A DNA stretch of 64,000 nucleotides from Nitrospinota bacterium (GCA_022562795.1 JADFOP010000007.1:1-64000), one strand, 5' to 3'. Shown: positions 25,133 through 33,697, numbered from the stretch's first letter. Notes: generated from the letters alone by a model not told the origin. Program-made: numbers and translations.

Positions 25133-26212
25133 TTAGTCGGAACCCTCCGCTTTCGATACGGCCCCGCCGAAGATGTCGAGGTATTGCAGACCGTCAGGAT
25201 GGCCCAGGATGATGTCGACCCCGACATTCCGGAAAACGGCCGAGGCCCATTTGTACTCCTCTAGCGTTTGGGCCGTCCCGATAGCGAGGAATGGAACTGT
25301 AGCATCGGCCGCCCTTGCCGCCAGGAGGTCGTCGGGGGTATCGCCAACGTAGGCAGCCCTGACCGGCCGCCCCTCAGCGATTCGCCGGACCGCCTCCAGG
25401 AGGCTCCAGGGATGGGGCTTGCTCAACCGCTCAGGCTCGCCCCCCTTGTCGCGCTCGGCCGCCTCGGCCTGGAGCACGTCCTCGTCGTCCACAACCGTGG
25501 AGAAGTAATCAGCGATTTCGTGCCTACTAAGAGCGTGGGCGGCCTCGGCACGGGGACGTCCTGTCGCGATACCGAGAGGCACTTGTGAAGCCAGACGCTC
25601 CAGAACGGAGCGGTCGATGAGGAGCTCCTCGCGCTCGATGAGCCCCGGTTCCTTAAGGACCAGAGGCGCCTCGCCGTATGTAGTCTCAAAAAGCTCCGGG
25701 CCCAGATACATCTCTTGGAAGAGCCGCATGATGACGTTTCCCTCGGTCAGGGATCCAAATGCGACGGGAAAGAGCTCCTCGGAGAGGGCGGCGGCGGCTA
25801 GGGCAGAGGCAAGCCCACCAGCGTCCTCAGACACCTGCTCGGCCAGGCCCATGAGGTCCGCACGGCGGGCGAGCTCCTCAACGCCCACACCCTGGAGGGG
25901 CCCCCACTCGCCTAAGATCTCCAAGTACGAGGCCATCCCCCCTGAATCGGGGTGCGGGGGCAAGGGCTCAGGTAAACTCGCGGCGAACGCCGCCGTCACT
26001 GCAGCCGTACACTCCCAGTCATTGTTGAGCCCACCCGCCAACTTGAAGGCATCCACCTCCTCGGGGCTTACTAGCTCTTCCTCCATCGGCTTGAGCCGAC
26101 AGATAACCTCGAAGAAGACCTGGGGCACACGTCGGATGGCTTCCCGGTAGCTTCCCGAAACATCCACCAGAACACCGTCCATGTCGAAAATGAGGACATC
26201 TATCTTGGTCAT
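25133..26212 (-). CDS. HAD-superfamily hydrolase, subfamily IA
   Basis: Phosphatase-like HAD protein. Motif I is LIFDMDGVLVDVSGSYREAI (catalytic Asp at ~10), motif II is GIATGRPRAEAAHAL, and motif IV is AAYVGDTPDDLLAARAA. An unusually long cap insert (residues ~50-210) raises the length to 359, against ~220 for typical IA enzymes. This architecture is known from an unassigned HAD-IA group. Substrate unknown. Upstream of dapF by 14 bp on the same strand, so cotranscription is likely. Confidence 0.8.
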   Translation of the reverse strand: MTKIDVLIFDMDGVLVDVSGSYREAIRRVPQVFFEVICRLKPMEEELVSPEEVDAFKLAGGLNNDWECTAAVTAAFAASLPEPLPPHPDSGGMASYLEILGEWGPLQGVGVEELARRADLMGLAEQVSEDAGGLASALAAAALSEELFPVAFGSLTEGNVIMRLFQEMYLGPELFETTYGEAPLVLKEPGLIEREELLIDRSVLERLASQVPLGIATGRPRAEAAHALSRHEIADYFSTVVDDEDVLQAEAAERDKGGEPERLSKPHPWSLLEAVRRIAEGRPVRAAYVGDTPDDLLAARAADATVPFLAIGTAQTLEEYKWASAVFRNVGVDIILGHPDGLQYLDIFGGAVSKAEGSD

Positions 26213-26458
26213 GAGAGCGCCCCTGGCTTTAGGATCACCCGATTAAGAAACCGGGGCATTTTAGCGCGGTGGGCAACCCAACGCAACGGCTCCGAGGAGG
26301 AAAGCGAGTTTATGGCGTCAGCGCTCTGGAGGAGGGCTTGCCTGCGCCTTTAAAACTTCAAAGGTTAGATTATTGTGTTGTATATAAATTTATACATATT
26401 TAGTGATGTATATTTACAATTATCAATTGGACCTATATATTAATTCGCGATTATATAC

Positions 26459-26487
26459 TTGACACAAGGCCCACTATGACCTATATT
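26459..26487 (+). promoter_or_regulatory. near-consensus plus-strand promoter in the AT-rich island
   Basis: TTGACA (26459-26464), a 17-nt spacer and TATATT (26482-26487). It fires across the two small minus-strand ORFs and toward the transposase gene, and is followed by AGGAGG at 26495-26500. Confidence 0.65.
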
Positions 26488-26623
26488 ATACTTTAGGAGG
26501 CTTATCACGATGCTTTTCATCCATAACCTCTCGGACCTTTTTAATGACCTTCTTAGGGAAAAGGCTCTCCATGAGCTCCTCCGTGGTCATTTCGTCGGCC
26601 CGCTTTTTTTTCTTCTTACTCAT
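26486..26623 (-). CDS. small lysine-rich hypothetical protein (45 aa)
   Basis: A 45-residue frame opening MSKKKKKRADEMTTEELME and followed by a helical FPKKVIKKVREVMDEKH. It begins eight bases after the stop of the 49-residue membrane ORF, an operon-like spacing. No domain is recognised. The charged, helical composition looks like a real small protein rather than random frame, but a strong promoter and ribosome-binding site run in the opposite direction over the same bases, so the coding call is uncertain. It may be a passenger gene of the adjacent transposase region. Confidence 0.45.
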   Translation of the reverse strand: MSKKKKKRADEMTTEELMESLFPKKVIKKVREVMDEKHRDKPPKV

Positions 26624-26731
26624 ACCGGCAGCTATTTCCAAAAGGCGAGATATTCAATGACCAACATTGCCCACCCGCCTACGATGAATATCAATGTGTC
26701 TTTTGTGTCCCAAGGAAATGTGGTGAAATAG
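26510..26731 (+). CDS. candidate short ORF behind a strong promoter (73 aa)
   Basis: ATG 26510 lies nine bases after AGGAGG, directly downstream of the promoter at 26459. The predicted 73-residue protein has no recognised domain. It is antisense to two small minus-strand ORFs that look more protein-like, so either this frame or those may be spurious. An antisense transcript is an alternative explanation for the promoter. Confidence 0.3.
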   Translation: MLFIHNLSDLFNDLLREKALHELLRGHFVGPLFFLLTHTGSYFQKARYSMTNIAHPPTMNINVSFVSQGNVVK

Positions 26732-26781
26732 ACATAGAGACTAACAAGGCCCATGAATATTAGGAAAGTTAGAAAGTGCAT
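26632..26781 (-). CDS. small two-helix membrane protein (49 aa)
   Basis: Predicted peptide with two hydrophobic helices (FLTFLIFMGLVSLYVYFTTF and TLIFIVGGWAMLVIEYLAFW) joined by the polar turn PWDTKD. The ATG at 26781 has GGGAG eight bases upstream. Followed after eight bases by the 45-residue ORF. Function unknown; small hydrophobic peptides under an antisense promoter sometimes act as type I toxins, but this is only an idea here. Confidence 0.45.
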   Translation of the reverse strand: MHFLTFLIFMGLVSLYVYFTTFPWDTKDTLIFIVGGWAMLVIEYLAFWK

Positions 26782-26817
26782 ATTTAGGCTCCCAATGAAG
26801 GGAAAGGAGTCCTCGCT

Positions 26818-27738
26818 ATGAGCAAAGAGGCCAAATTCAAAAAGCCCGAAATAAACCTCGTTGAACTCATCGAGCAATACCAGGATGAGGATAAGTGTCG
26901 TGCCGCCCTTGAAAGTCTACGCTGGCCCGACGGTGTTGAGTGTCCACGGTGTCACCACAAGGGAATCTCAAAAGTAAAGAAGCGCGGACAGTTCGATTGT
27001 AACTCATGCCGCTACCAATTCTCTGTAACGGCAGGCACCATCTTTCACGATAGTCACCTGCCCCTGTGGAAGTGGTTTCTCACGATCTACATGATGATTG
27101 AGTCCAAAAAGGGTGTCTCTGCCAATCAAGTCAAGCGAACCATCGGAGTCTCGTACAAGACCGCGTGGTATCTCTGCCAACGAATCCGCAATGCCATGAC
27201 TGAACCCGACCCCCCGAAGCTGAGGGGCATCGTTGAGGTAGATGAAACGTGGGTAGGCGGCAAGAGAAAGGGCGTCGGGCATGGGTATAAGGGGAACAAG
27301 ACCGTCGTTGTCGGGGTAGCTCAACGTGGCGGCAAGGTGAGGCTCCAGGTCGTCCATGCAAGGGACAGAAAGACCCTTCACAAGTTCATTAAAGAGCATA
27401 CCGCGCCCGATACCGAAGCCATCTACACCGACGACTGGCCACCCTACAGGGGAATAGCAGACCATGACACAAGGCATGAGACCGTCACTCACCGGAAAGA
27501 GGAATGGGTTAGAGATGATGTCCATACTAACTCCATCGAAAACGTTTGGAGCCTCTTGAAGCGTTCCATTATGGGTACTTACCACAAAATCAGCGCAAAA
27601 CATCTTGACGCTTACCTCGACGAGCTTGAGTGGCGGTTCAATAACCGAGACAATCCATACCTTTTCCGGGATACGCTGCGTAAACTCATTGGAGCCAACA
27701 ACCTCACCTACAAGAAATTGGTGGAACAACAAAACTAA
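26818..27738 (+). mobile_element. IS1595-family (ISXO2-like) transposase gene
   Basis: 306-residue DDE transposase. An N-terminal zinc ribbon is shown by CPRCHHKGISKVKKRGQFDCNSC written across residues ~40-65 (four cysteines in two CxxC pairs). The catalytic core has VEVDETWVGGKRKG (first Asp), YTDDWPPYRGI (second Asp) and HTNSIENVWSLLKRSI, where an N-x-x-E segment replaces the third acidic residue as usual for IS1595/ISXO2. GGAAAGGAG precedes the ATG. The frame is intact, so it may be active. I could not define terminal inverted repeats or a target duplication, so only the gene is delimited. Confidence 0.9.
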
Positions 27739-27983
27739 TCTTCTAGCTCAATTTCAAACTCAGTTATCATTTTCTTATCTTGATGAAGATGTCCAAAGGC
27801 GTCTCCCAGGAGAGATAATCCCTCATAAACATAATCCGGATATTCTTTCTTACAAGCAGGACATTCAACTATTTTTACATATTTGTCTAGGTCATATTGT
27901 ATCCGTGTCTTACAGTACGGACAGGAAATATCTACGGTTTTAATTTCATAAAGTCCTATGCGGATTGTCTTTCTAACCATCAT
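27735..27983 (-). CDS. zinc-ribbon hypothetical protein
   Basis: 82-residue protein with CPYC and CPAC pairs (DISCPYCKTRIQYD, IVECPACKKEYPD) that would bind one zinc. A polar C terminus follows. GGAGGAAG lies before the ATG pair at 27983. Its stop overlaps the transposase stop, convergent. Function unknown; the AT-rich composition matches the island and not the surrounding chromosome. Confidence 0.65.
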   Translation of the reverse strand: MMVRKTIRIGLYEIKTVDISCPYCKTRIQYDLDKYVKIVECPACKKEYPDYVYEGLSLLGDAFGHLHQDKKMITEFEIELED

Positions 27984-28002
27984 AAATCTTCCTCCCCCAA
28001 GC

Positions 28003-28830
28003 TCATTGGCTCTGAGAACCCTCCATATCAGGAGGCAACGGATAAATAGGAATATCTTGGTCTATTCCTATATGCTCAACACGAAAACGGAGTCTATACA
28101 AATCCGAATATTGAACAATTTTATTGAGTTGGTATCTAAGCCTATAATCCTTCCTTCCCCATTCTTTAAATTGTTCTCCATCAGCAAATGGTTGGCCTGT
28201 AATCTCTACTCCCCTTCCTAACCATTGTACCATTTGTCTATAATTATCAAACAAATCTCCGAATAGGTTTTGTAATTGCTCTGAATCAAGCTTTAGCTTG
28301 CTATCTGGCCTTAAGGCACGAACCAAATTGTTGTGAGCTTTCCTAGCCTGTGGAATAAGATTCTCTTTAAGAAATACTCCAATATTGTGTTTAGCAATGT
28401 CATTATCACTATGGAGCACCATTGCGGTTTTTTCCAGATATTTATCTGTTTGCGTAAATGCTGGCCTGGCAAAATCTTTGTATATATTCCACAGTTTATC
28501 CTTGGCTGGTCTAACAAGCTCTTCTGCAATTTTTTCCCTCACGGGTTCTTCTGCCTTTTCAGCTTCTCCTAATTCTAAAAATACCTCTCCCTGTCGAATT
28601 AGCTCAGGCTTCTCAGTTTTTAAGGCCTGGAGTTCCCTTTGTTGTCCTAATACAAGTCCGATAACCGAAGCAAAAAATATTCCCAGACCAATAGCGACTT
28701 GAATCTTTAAGGGGAGACCAAGAGAGAAAACACCCCAAGCGTCCATGACTATTGACCCAACCGTCCAGATTGGGCCAATGACCAGGCCCGCCTGCAAAAG
28801 CAGTCTACGGATTGTTCTAAGCTTTCCCAC
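28003..28830 (-). CDS. membrane-anchored hypothetical protein
   Basis: 275 residues with two N-terminal hydrophobic segments (AGLVIGPIWTVGSIVMDAW and IQVAIGLGIFFASVIGLVLG) and a long soluble, mainly helical region rich in charged residues. No family recognised. It begins with GTG 28830; the spacing to the nearest purine-rich sequence is poor, so the start is uncertain. Lies 19 bp upstream of the zinc-ribbon gene, probably one unit. AT-rich like the rest of the island. Confidence 0.6.
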   Translation of the reverse strand: MGKLRTIRRLLLQAGLVIGPIWTVGSIVMDAWGVFSLGLPLKIQVAIGLGIFFASVIGLVLGQQRELQALKTEKPELIRQGEVFLELGEAEKAEEPVREKIAEELVRPAKDKLWNIYKDFARPAFTQTDKYLEKTAMVLHSDNDIAKHNIGVFLKENLIPQARKAHNNLVRALRPDSKLKLDSEQLQNLFGDLFDNYRQMVQWLGRGVEITGQPFADGEQFKEWGRKDYRLRYQLNKIVQYSDLYRLRFRVEHIGIDQDIPIYPLPPDMEGSQSQ

Positions 28831-28992
28831 CCCTTAATTCTAGCATGGCTCTTACCTTGTAGCAAGGTGATAAGCGCGTATTAATTATAGAATGTATGCC
28901 TCCCAACGCCTACGTTTATATTATATGTGGGCTTTAGGGTGTTCAATCGGAAGGTCATCAATTCTGATGTTTCATGCATAGAAGGACGTGAT

Positions 28993-29265
28993 ATGCCTGC
29001 GAGACCTACAATTCCGAGGGAGAACACAAAGATAAACCTTCAGGTGCCAAAAGACCTTTTAAGGGAAATTGATGAATATGCTGCCGAGGCATCAAAAAGC
29101 CGTAGTAGCGTCATTCGAGAGGCCATGGCTAAGCTTTTGGAATTCAAAAAGCAAAGAGAGCTTGAAGAACTATTGCACGAAGGTTATGAGGCCACAGCAG
29201 AGTTGACCCTTAAAATACACAGGGAATTTAAACCCACAGAACACGAGCTTGATTGGGAATATTAA
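28993..29265 (+). CDS. ribbon-helix-helix antitoxin (MazE-like role)
   Basis: 90-residue protein with a CopG-type RHH domain: KINLQVPKDLLREIDEYAAE followed by SRSSVIREAMAKLLEF. The acidic C terminus (HREFKPTEHELDWEY) is of the kind that wraps a toxin. The ATG at 28993 has AAGGA upstream; an earlier in-frame start at 28927 is unlikely. It precedes the MazF gene by 21 bp. Expected to neutralise the toxin and repress its own promoter. Confidence 0.8.
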   Translation: MPARPTIPRENTKINLQVPKDLLREIDEYAAEASKSRSSVIREAMAKLLEFKKQRELEELLHEGYEATAELTLKIHREFKPTEHELDWEY

Positions 29266-29286
29266 ATTTAGGTTAAAATTATCAAA

Positions 29287-29643
29287 ATGGCCGGACATGA
29301 AATAAGACGTGGAGAAGTATGGTTAGTTAACCTAGAACCTGTTGTTGGCAAGGAAATCGGGAAAGTTAGGCCCTGTCTAATTATTCAGAATGATATTGGA
29401 AATGAAAGGTCTCCATTAACGATTTTTGCCCCAATCACTGGAGTCAAGCATTTAGAGAGACATTATCCCTTTCAGGTTTTTGTACCATCTGGCGAAGGTG
29501 GATTAACAAAAGACTGCATAATATTGTTAGATCAAATACGAACAAGAGATAAACCAAGGATTATCGAATATGTGGGTAAACTCTCTTCCTCTACAATGGC
29601 TCAAGTTGACCAAGCCATAAAAATTAGCCTGCAACTACAATAG
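29287..29643 (+). CDS. MazF/PemK-family endoribonuclease toxin
   Basis: 118-residue toxin that cuts mRNA. Family features: IRRGEVWLVNLEPVVGKEIGK near the N terminus (substrate loop), RPCLIIQND, SPLTIFAPITG and KDCIILLDQIRTRDK, which contains the conserved D-Q-x-R set. Intact, so probably functional. With the RHH gene it forms a type II toxin-antitoxin pair in the AT-rich island, likely stabilising it. Confidence 0.9.
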   Translation: MAGHEIRRGEVWLVNLEPVVGKEIGKVRPCLIIQNDIGNERSPLTIFAPITGVKHLERHYPFQVFVPSGEGGLTKDCIILLDQIRTRDKPRIIEYVGKLSSSTMAQVDQAIKISLQLQ

Positions 29644-29692
29644 CTTATCTAATAATTTTCATATTCAAACCAGGACAATACCCAGGCAGGTA

Positions 29693-31825
29693 TCACTTTC
29701 GGACTGGCCGGGCCAGGATGAAGTCGATCCGCCGGCGGGCTATATCGACGTCGGAGACCTCCACCCGAACCTTATCTCCCAGCCGGAAGCTCTTGCCCGT
29801 GCGGTCTCCGATGTGGGTGTGGGTCTTCTCGTCGAAGATGAAGTAGTCGCCGGGGATGTCGCTTAGGCGCACGAGCCCCTCGACAAAAAGCTCCTCCAGC
29901 TCCACGAAAAAGCCGAAGGGCACCACCCCGGAGACGTAGCCGTCGAAGCGCTCACCGATGTGTCCGAGCATATAGTGGCACTTTTTGAGGTCCACCATCT
30001 CCCGCTCGGCGGATTCGGCGATCCGCTCCCGCTCGGAGCATTTCTCTGCAATTGCCGGCAGGCGGCTTGCCCAGCCATCGGCCCGCCGGCCGCTCATTCG
30101 GCCTTTCGGTAGGGTATCCTTGAGGAGCCTATGGACGACGAGGTCGGGGTAGCGCCGGATGGGCGAGGTAAAGTGTGTGTAGCAGTCGAAAGCGAGACCG
30201 AAGTGGCCGAGATTTTTCTCAGAGTAGCGAGCCTGCATCATGCTTCGGAGCATGACAGTCGAGATGAGCCGCTCTTCGGGCCGGCCGCGGACGGCCTCTA
30301 GAAGACCCTGAAGCGTAGCCGGCTTTACGGTTGCAGTCGCCGGCAGGATATGGCCGAAGGTCAGGCATAGGTCGGCGAAACGGCTCATCTTCTCCGGGTC
30401 GGGTGGCTCGTGAACCCGGTATATCATGGGCACCTCGAGACCCGTAAGGTGCCTGGCCACCGTCTGGTTGGCCAGGAGCATGAACTCCTCAATCATCTGA
30501 TGGGCTTCCGTCCGCTCGGCCTTTAGGATGGCCTCGATCCGGCCGGCGTCATCGAGGATGATATCGGCCTCGGGCAGGTCGAAATCGATCCCTCCGGCCT
30601 CGAGGCGACGGGCCCTGAGAACCCGGGCGCACTCCGCCATAGCGAGCAGGCTCTCCATGACATGGGCGTATCGAAGCTCGAGCCGCTCCTCCTCGCCCTC
30701 CAAGAGCTTCGCCACGTCCTCGTAAACCATTCGCTCGTCGCTTTTGATGACCGATTCGGCTATCTCATAGCCCTCAAGCTCCCCAGCAGCCGAAAGCTCC
30801 ATGGTGACGGTCACGGCAAGCTTCTCTTCATCGGAGCTCAATGTGCATCGTTCGGTGGAGAGGGCGTGGGGTAGCATGGGAATCGCCCTATCGGGAAAGT
30901 AGACCGTGCAAGCCCGCTCGAGGGCCTCATCATCCATCGGACCGTCCTCGGCGACGTAGTAGGAGACGTCGGCTATGTGTACGAAGAGCCTCCAGCCGCC
31001 TCCAGGCCGGGGCTCAACAGAGATGGCGTCGTCATAGTCCCTGGCGGTAAAGGGATCGATGGTAACCGTGATAAGTCCTGTTAAATCAACGCGGCGGGCC
31101 CGCTCGTCAGACGGGATGGCGGAGGGAGTCGCATCGGCTTCAGCTTCGGCTTCGGGAGAGAATTCCTCGGCCAGCCCGTGCTTGGCCACTATGACGGCCA
31201 CCTCGACATCGGGGTCCTCGGGCCAACCCAGGACAGCCACGACACGTCCCCGGGCGTCGCGACCGGCCAGGGGGTAGCGGGTTATCTCTGCGAGCACCAC
31301 CTGGCCCGACTTTGCCCCGCCGGCCTCGGCGGGAGGGATGTAGATTTCCTGGAGGATGCGGGGCTCATCGGGCACCACCCGGGAGACGGCCCCGGCTCGA
31401 ACGTAGCGGCCCGCCACGGTCGTGTGGGCCCTCTCCAGAACGTCTATCAAGGAACCCGACCTGCGGCCGTCTGGCTTTTCGTCATCAATACTGACCTCCA
31501 CCCTATCGCCGTGCATGGCATCCCCCATGGCCCGGCGGCTTAGGTAGACATCGGGCTCCTCAGCAGCCTCGGGGACGACGAAGCCGTAGCCATCTGGGTG
31601 GCATGTAAGCCGGCCTACCGTGTGGCGTACGACATCTGGCAGGCCGTAACGGTTGCCTCTGAGGCGAACGAGGCTGCCCTTCTCGGCAAGGGATTTTATC
31701 TTCCTACGAACCGTGGGCCGGCTGCGGGCGGGCACTTTGAGCGTCTTAAGAAGCTGGCGTATCGGCAGGGACCTGCCACCCCCCGTACGGAGTGCCATGA
31801 AAATCTGTTCGTCGGTGATGGCCAT
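29693..31825 (-). CDS. rnr: ribonuclease R
   Basis: 3'-5' exoribonuclease that degrades structured RNA. Domain order: N-terminal winged helix (~1-70), cold-shock-like domains with GFVVPEAAEEPDVYLSRRAM, the RNB catalytic domain with TIDPFTARDYDDAIS (acidic metal-binding residues) and YTHFTSPIRRYPDLVVHRLL, and a C-terminal S1 domain (FDGYVSGVVPFGFFVEL). Length ~710. ATG at 31825 with GAGGCG upstream; an earlier in-frame start at 31843 is possible. No lysine-rich tail. A promoter and a hairpin with a U run lie in its leader. Confidence 0.95.
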   Translation of the reverse strand: MAITDEQIFMALRTGGGRSLPIRQLLKTLKVPARSRPTVRRKIKSLAEKGSLVRLRGNRYGLPDVVRHTVGRLTCHPDGYGFVVPEAAEEPDVYLSRRAMGDAMHGDRVEVSIDDEKPDGRRSGSLIDVLERAHTTVAGRYVRAGAVSRVVPDEPRILQEIYIPPAEAGGAKSGQVVLAEITRYPLAGRDARGRVVAVLGWPEDPDVEVAVIVAKHGLAEEFSPEAEAEADATPSAIPSDERARRVDLTGLITVTIDPFTARDYDDAISVEPRPGGGWRLFVHIADVSYYVAEDGPMDDEALERACTVYFPDRAIPMLPHALSTERCTLSSDEEKLAVTVTMELSAAGELEGYEIAESVIKSDERMVYEDVAKLLEGEEERLELRYAHVMESLLAMAECARVLRARRLEAGGIDFDLPEADIILDDAGRIEAILKAERTEAHQMIEEFMLLANQTVARHLTGLEVPMIYRVHEPPDPEKMSRFADLCLTFGHILPATATVKPATLQGLLEAVRGRPEERLISTVMLRSMMQARYSEKNLGHFGLAFDCYTHFTSPIRRYPDLVVHRLLKDTLPKGRMSGRRADGWASRLPAIAEKCSERERIAESAEREMVDLKKCHYMLGHIGERFDGYVSGVVPFGFFVELEELFVEGLVRLSDIPGDYFIFDEKTHTHIGDRTGKSFRLGDKVRVEVSDVDIARRRIDFILARPVRK

Positions 31826-31847
31826 GATTGTAAGGCGCCTCACATAA

Positions 31848-31875
31848 CAAAAAAACCCGTCGAGGCCCGACGGGT
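31848..31875 (-). terminator. hairpin plus U run upstream of rnr
   Basis: On the minus strand ACCCGTCG/CGACGGGT forms an 8-bp stem with a 5-nt loop, followed at once by seven T. A classic Rho-independent terminator. It ends the dnaX-side transcript, and because a promoter lies just before it, it may also act as an attenuator in the rnr leader. Confidence 0.8.
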
Positions 31876-31894
31876 GTTCGGTTCTCTAAAGACC

Positions 31895-31922
31895 ACTATA
31901 TCACCGCGGTTCCAAAAGGCAA
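31895..31922 (-). promoter_or_regulatory. promoter upstream of rnr leader
   Basis: Minus strand: -35 TTGCCT (31917-31922), 16-nt spacer, -10 TATAGT (31895-31900). The predicted start (~31888) lies just before the terminator hairpin, giving a ~60-nt leader. Confidence 0.5.
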
Positions 31923-31924
31923 GG

Positions 31925-32233
31925 TCACGCCGAAGATGCGGACCTCAGATGCTCAGTCAGGGGGACACCGCTGCCTGGAGGCTCCCCGACAAGGGGCTCG
32001 GTCTCAATTTCCTTGAAGTAGACATCGAGGATGGACCGCTCGGCCCTAAGTGGCGTCGAGCAGTAGCAGGTCTCGACCCAGCGCACTGCCTCCCCCTCCA
32101 CCAGCGCCTCTCCCAGCGCCCGTTGCATCTCGTCCTCGTAGACTTCGCCCGCGGCCAGCCTGCCAGTCTCCAAGGCCTCAAGGAGCGCCCCGGCCTGCTC
32201 TGCGCGTAAATTTGCCGTCACAAGATATTCCAT
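31925..32233 (-). CDS. hypothetical protein
   Basis: 102-residue, acidic protein with no recognised domain; it opens MEYLVTANLRAEQAGALLEAL and contains VRWVETCYCSTPLRAERSILD. An isolated CYC motif is the only cysteine feature. It follows the methyltransferase gene by 11 bp and ends just before the terminator, so it is the last gene of the dnaX-ybaB-recR-methyltransferase run. Codon use matches neighbours. Confidence 0.65.
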   Translation of the reverse strand: MEYLVTANLRAEQAGALLEALETGRLAAGEVYEDEMQRALGEALVEGEAVRWVETCYCSTPLRAERSILDVYFKEIETEPLVGEPPGSGVPLTEHLRSASSA

Positions 32234-32244
32234 ACGAAACTCTC

Positions 32245-33045
32245 CTAGTCAGGCCTGGCGGCGTGGATGGCGACCACCTCGACCTGGCTTCTCAGGGGCT
32301 TTTCGCCCCAAACGCGAAAGAATTGCTCATCGACGAGGGGCGAGGCGGCCTCCCTCTCCGTGGCCGAGAGCCCGCCTAGGAAGCGGCCCTCAGTGGCTGA
32401 CTCCCAGTAAGCTACAAGCGACGACGGGGTGTCGAAAGCCATCTGGGCCACGATGCGTTGAGCGGACACCCCTGCAAAGCCGGCCCCCCGTGCGAGGTCA
32501 AGCCAATCTTCCAGGGACCGGCGGGACCAGGTCGCCAACCCGCTCGCCCCGTCCCGGTGGGTGGCGAAGGTCGAATGACTGAAAATCGCCTCCTCCAGGG
32601 CTTCTACGAGCGGCGGGTGACTCAAAGGAAAGGTAAACGCCAAGGGCCCACCGGGCTTGAGCGACCGGAAGACGGCGCCAAGCGCCTGAGCCGGATCGTC
32701 AATGCGGTGGAGTAACAGGTTGGAGTATACCAGGTCGACGGCCGAGTCCCCGAGGGCCTCCAGCTCCGCCGGGCCGCCTTGCTGGAATGTCACATTGCCA
32801 GCCCTGTAGAAGCGCCGGGCCAACTGAACCCTCCCCTCCGACGGCTCAAGGCCGATTACCTGACCATCGGGAACGACCAGATGGGCGGCATCGATGGCGA
32901 GCCGGCCGGTGGCGCTCCCGAACTCCAAAACCCGCATCCCCGGGCCAATGGCTAGGCTGCGGAGCAACGCCGTCCCGCAGTCATAGTCCCAATCGCCGGT
33001 GCGGTGATAGGTCTCGGCCAGCTCCAGCGCCCCCATGATCGTCAC
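32245..33045 (-). CDS. class I SAM-dependent methyltransferase
   Basis: Rossmann-type methyltransferase resembling BioC/UbiE proteins. SAM-binding motif I is MRVLEFGSATGRLAIDAA (residues ~37-54); motif II-like QVIGLEPSEGRV and motif IV DLVYSNLLLHRIDDP follow. A C-terminal BioC-like portion (LEDWLDLARGAGFAGVSAQ) is visible. 266 residues; starts at GTG 33045 or the ATG three codons on. Substrate unknown; no biotin genes are nearby. Confidence 0.82.
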   Translation of the reverse strand: MTIMGALELAETYHRTGDWDYDCGTALLRSLAIGPGMRVLEFGSATGRLAIDAAHLVVPDGQVIGLEPSEGRVQLARRFYRAGNVTFQQGGPAELEALGDSAVDLVYSNLLLHRIDDPAQALGAVFRSLKPGGPLAFTFPLSHPPLVEALEEAIFSHSTFATHRDGASGLATWSRRSLEDWLDLARGAGFAGVSAQRIVAQMAFDTPSSLVAYWESATEGRFLGGLSATEREAASPLVDEQFFRVWGEKPLRSQVEVVAIHAARPD

Positions 33046-33094
33046 CCGCGAAACGATCCAAGCCTTCTAGATAACCGTTTCGATATCAATGGTT

Positions 33095-33697
33095 TTATCG
33101 CAAAGCACTCCGGCCTTCGATTGCTTTGCCCAGAGTCAATTTGTCGGCGTATTGAATGTCTCCACCCATCGGGACCCCTCTCGCAATACGGGTGATCTCG
33201 ACATCCAGGGGTCTGAGCCGACGAGCTAGGTACAATGCTGTGGCCTCCCCCTCGGTGGTTGGGCTGGTGGCCAGGATGACCTCCCGAACGTCTCCCGACC
33301 GGCACCGCTCCTCGAGCGGTCCGATCTGGAGCTCCTCCGGGCCAACGCCGTCAAGCGGAGATATGACTCCCTGGAGGACGTGATAGTGGCCGTTGAATAC
33401 CCCGGTCCGCTCTATGGCATACAGGTCGTCGGGAGCCTCGACCACACATACAACAGCGGGGTCGCGCTTGGGGTCGGAGCAGAGAGCGCAGAGCGTCTCA
33501 TCGGCCAGACCCCCGCAAATCGAACAGAAGCGGATCGCCTCTTTGATCTCGGCGATGGCCCCGGCCAGCCCTAATACATCGTCCTTGGGGGCCTTCAGGA
33601 GCCAGAAGGCGAGCCGCTCCGCCGTCCTCTCTCCGATTCCAGGGAGTTTCTTTAAGTAAGCGATAAGGTTTGAGAGGCTCTTAGGACGCCGGGTCAT
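33095..33697 (-). CDS. recR: recombination protein RecR
   Basis: Works with RecF and RecO at gaps to load RecA. N-terminal helix-hairpin-helix (LKKLPGIGERTAERLAFWLL), zinc finger (CSICGGLADETLCALC), Toprim domain with VVEAPDDLYAIER and LATSPTTEGEATALYL, and C-terminal Walker-like ITRIARGVPMGGDIQYADKLT. 200 residues, standard. Follows ybaB by 12 bp in the conserved dnaX-ybaB-recR operon. Confidence 0.97.
   Translation of the reverse strand: MTRRPKSLSNLIAYLKKLPGIGERTAERLAFWLLKAPKDDVLGLAGAIAEIKEAIRFCSICGGLADETLCALCSDPKRDPAVVCVVEAPDDLYAIERTGVFNGHYHVLQGVISPLDGVGPEELQIGPLEERCRSGDVREVILATSPTTEGEATALYLARRLRPLDVEITRIARGVPMGGDIQYADKLTLGKAIEGRSALR

Noticed and set aside
26818-27738. Complete insertion sequence with defined ends
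   Set aside because: The transposase gene is clear, but I found no matching terminal inverted repeats or target-site duplication, so the element boundaries are not claimed.
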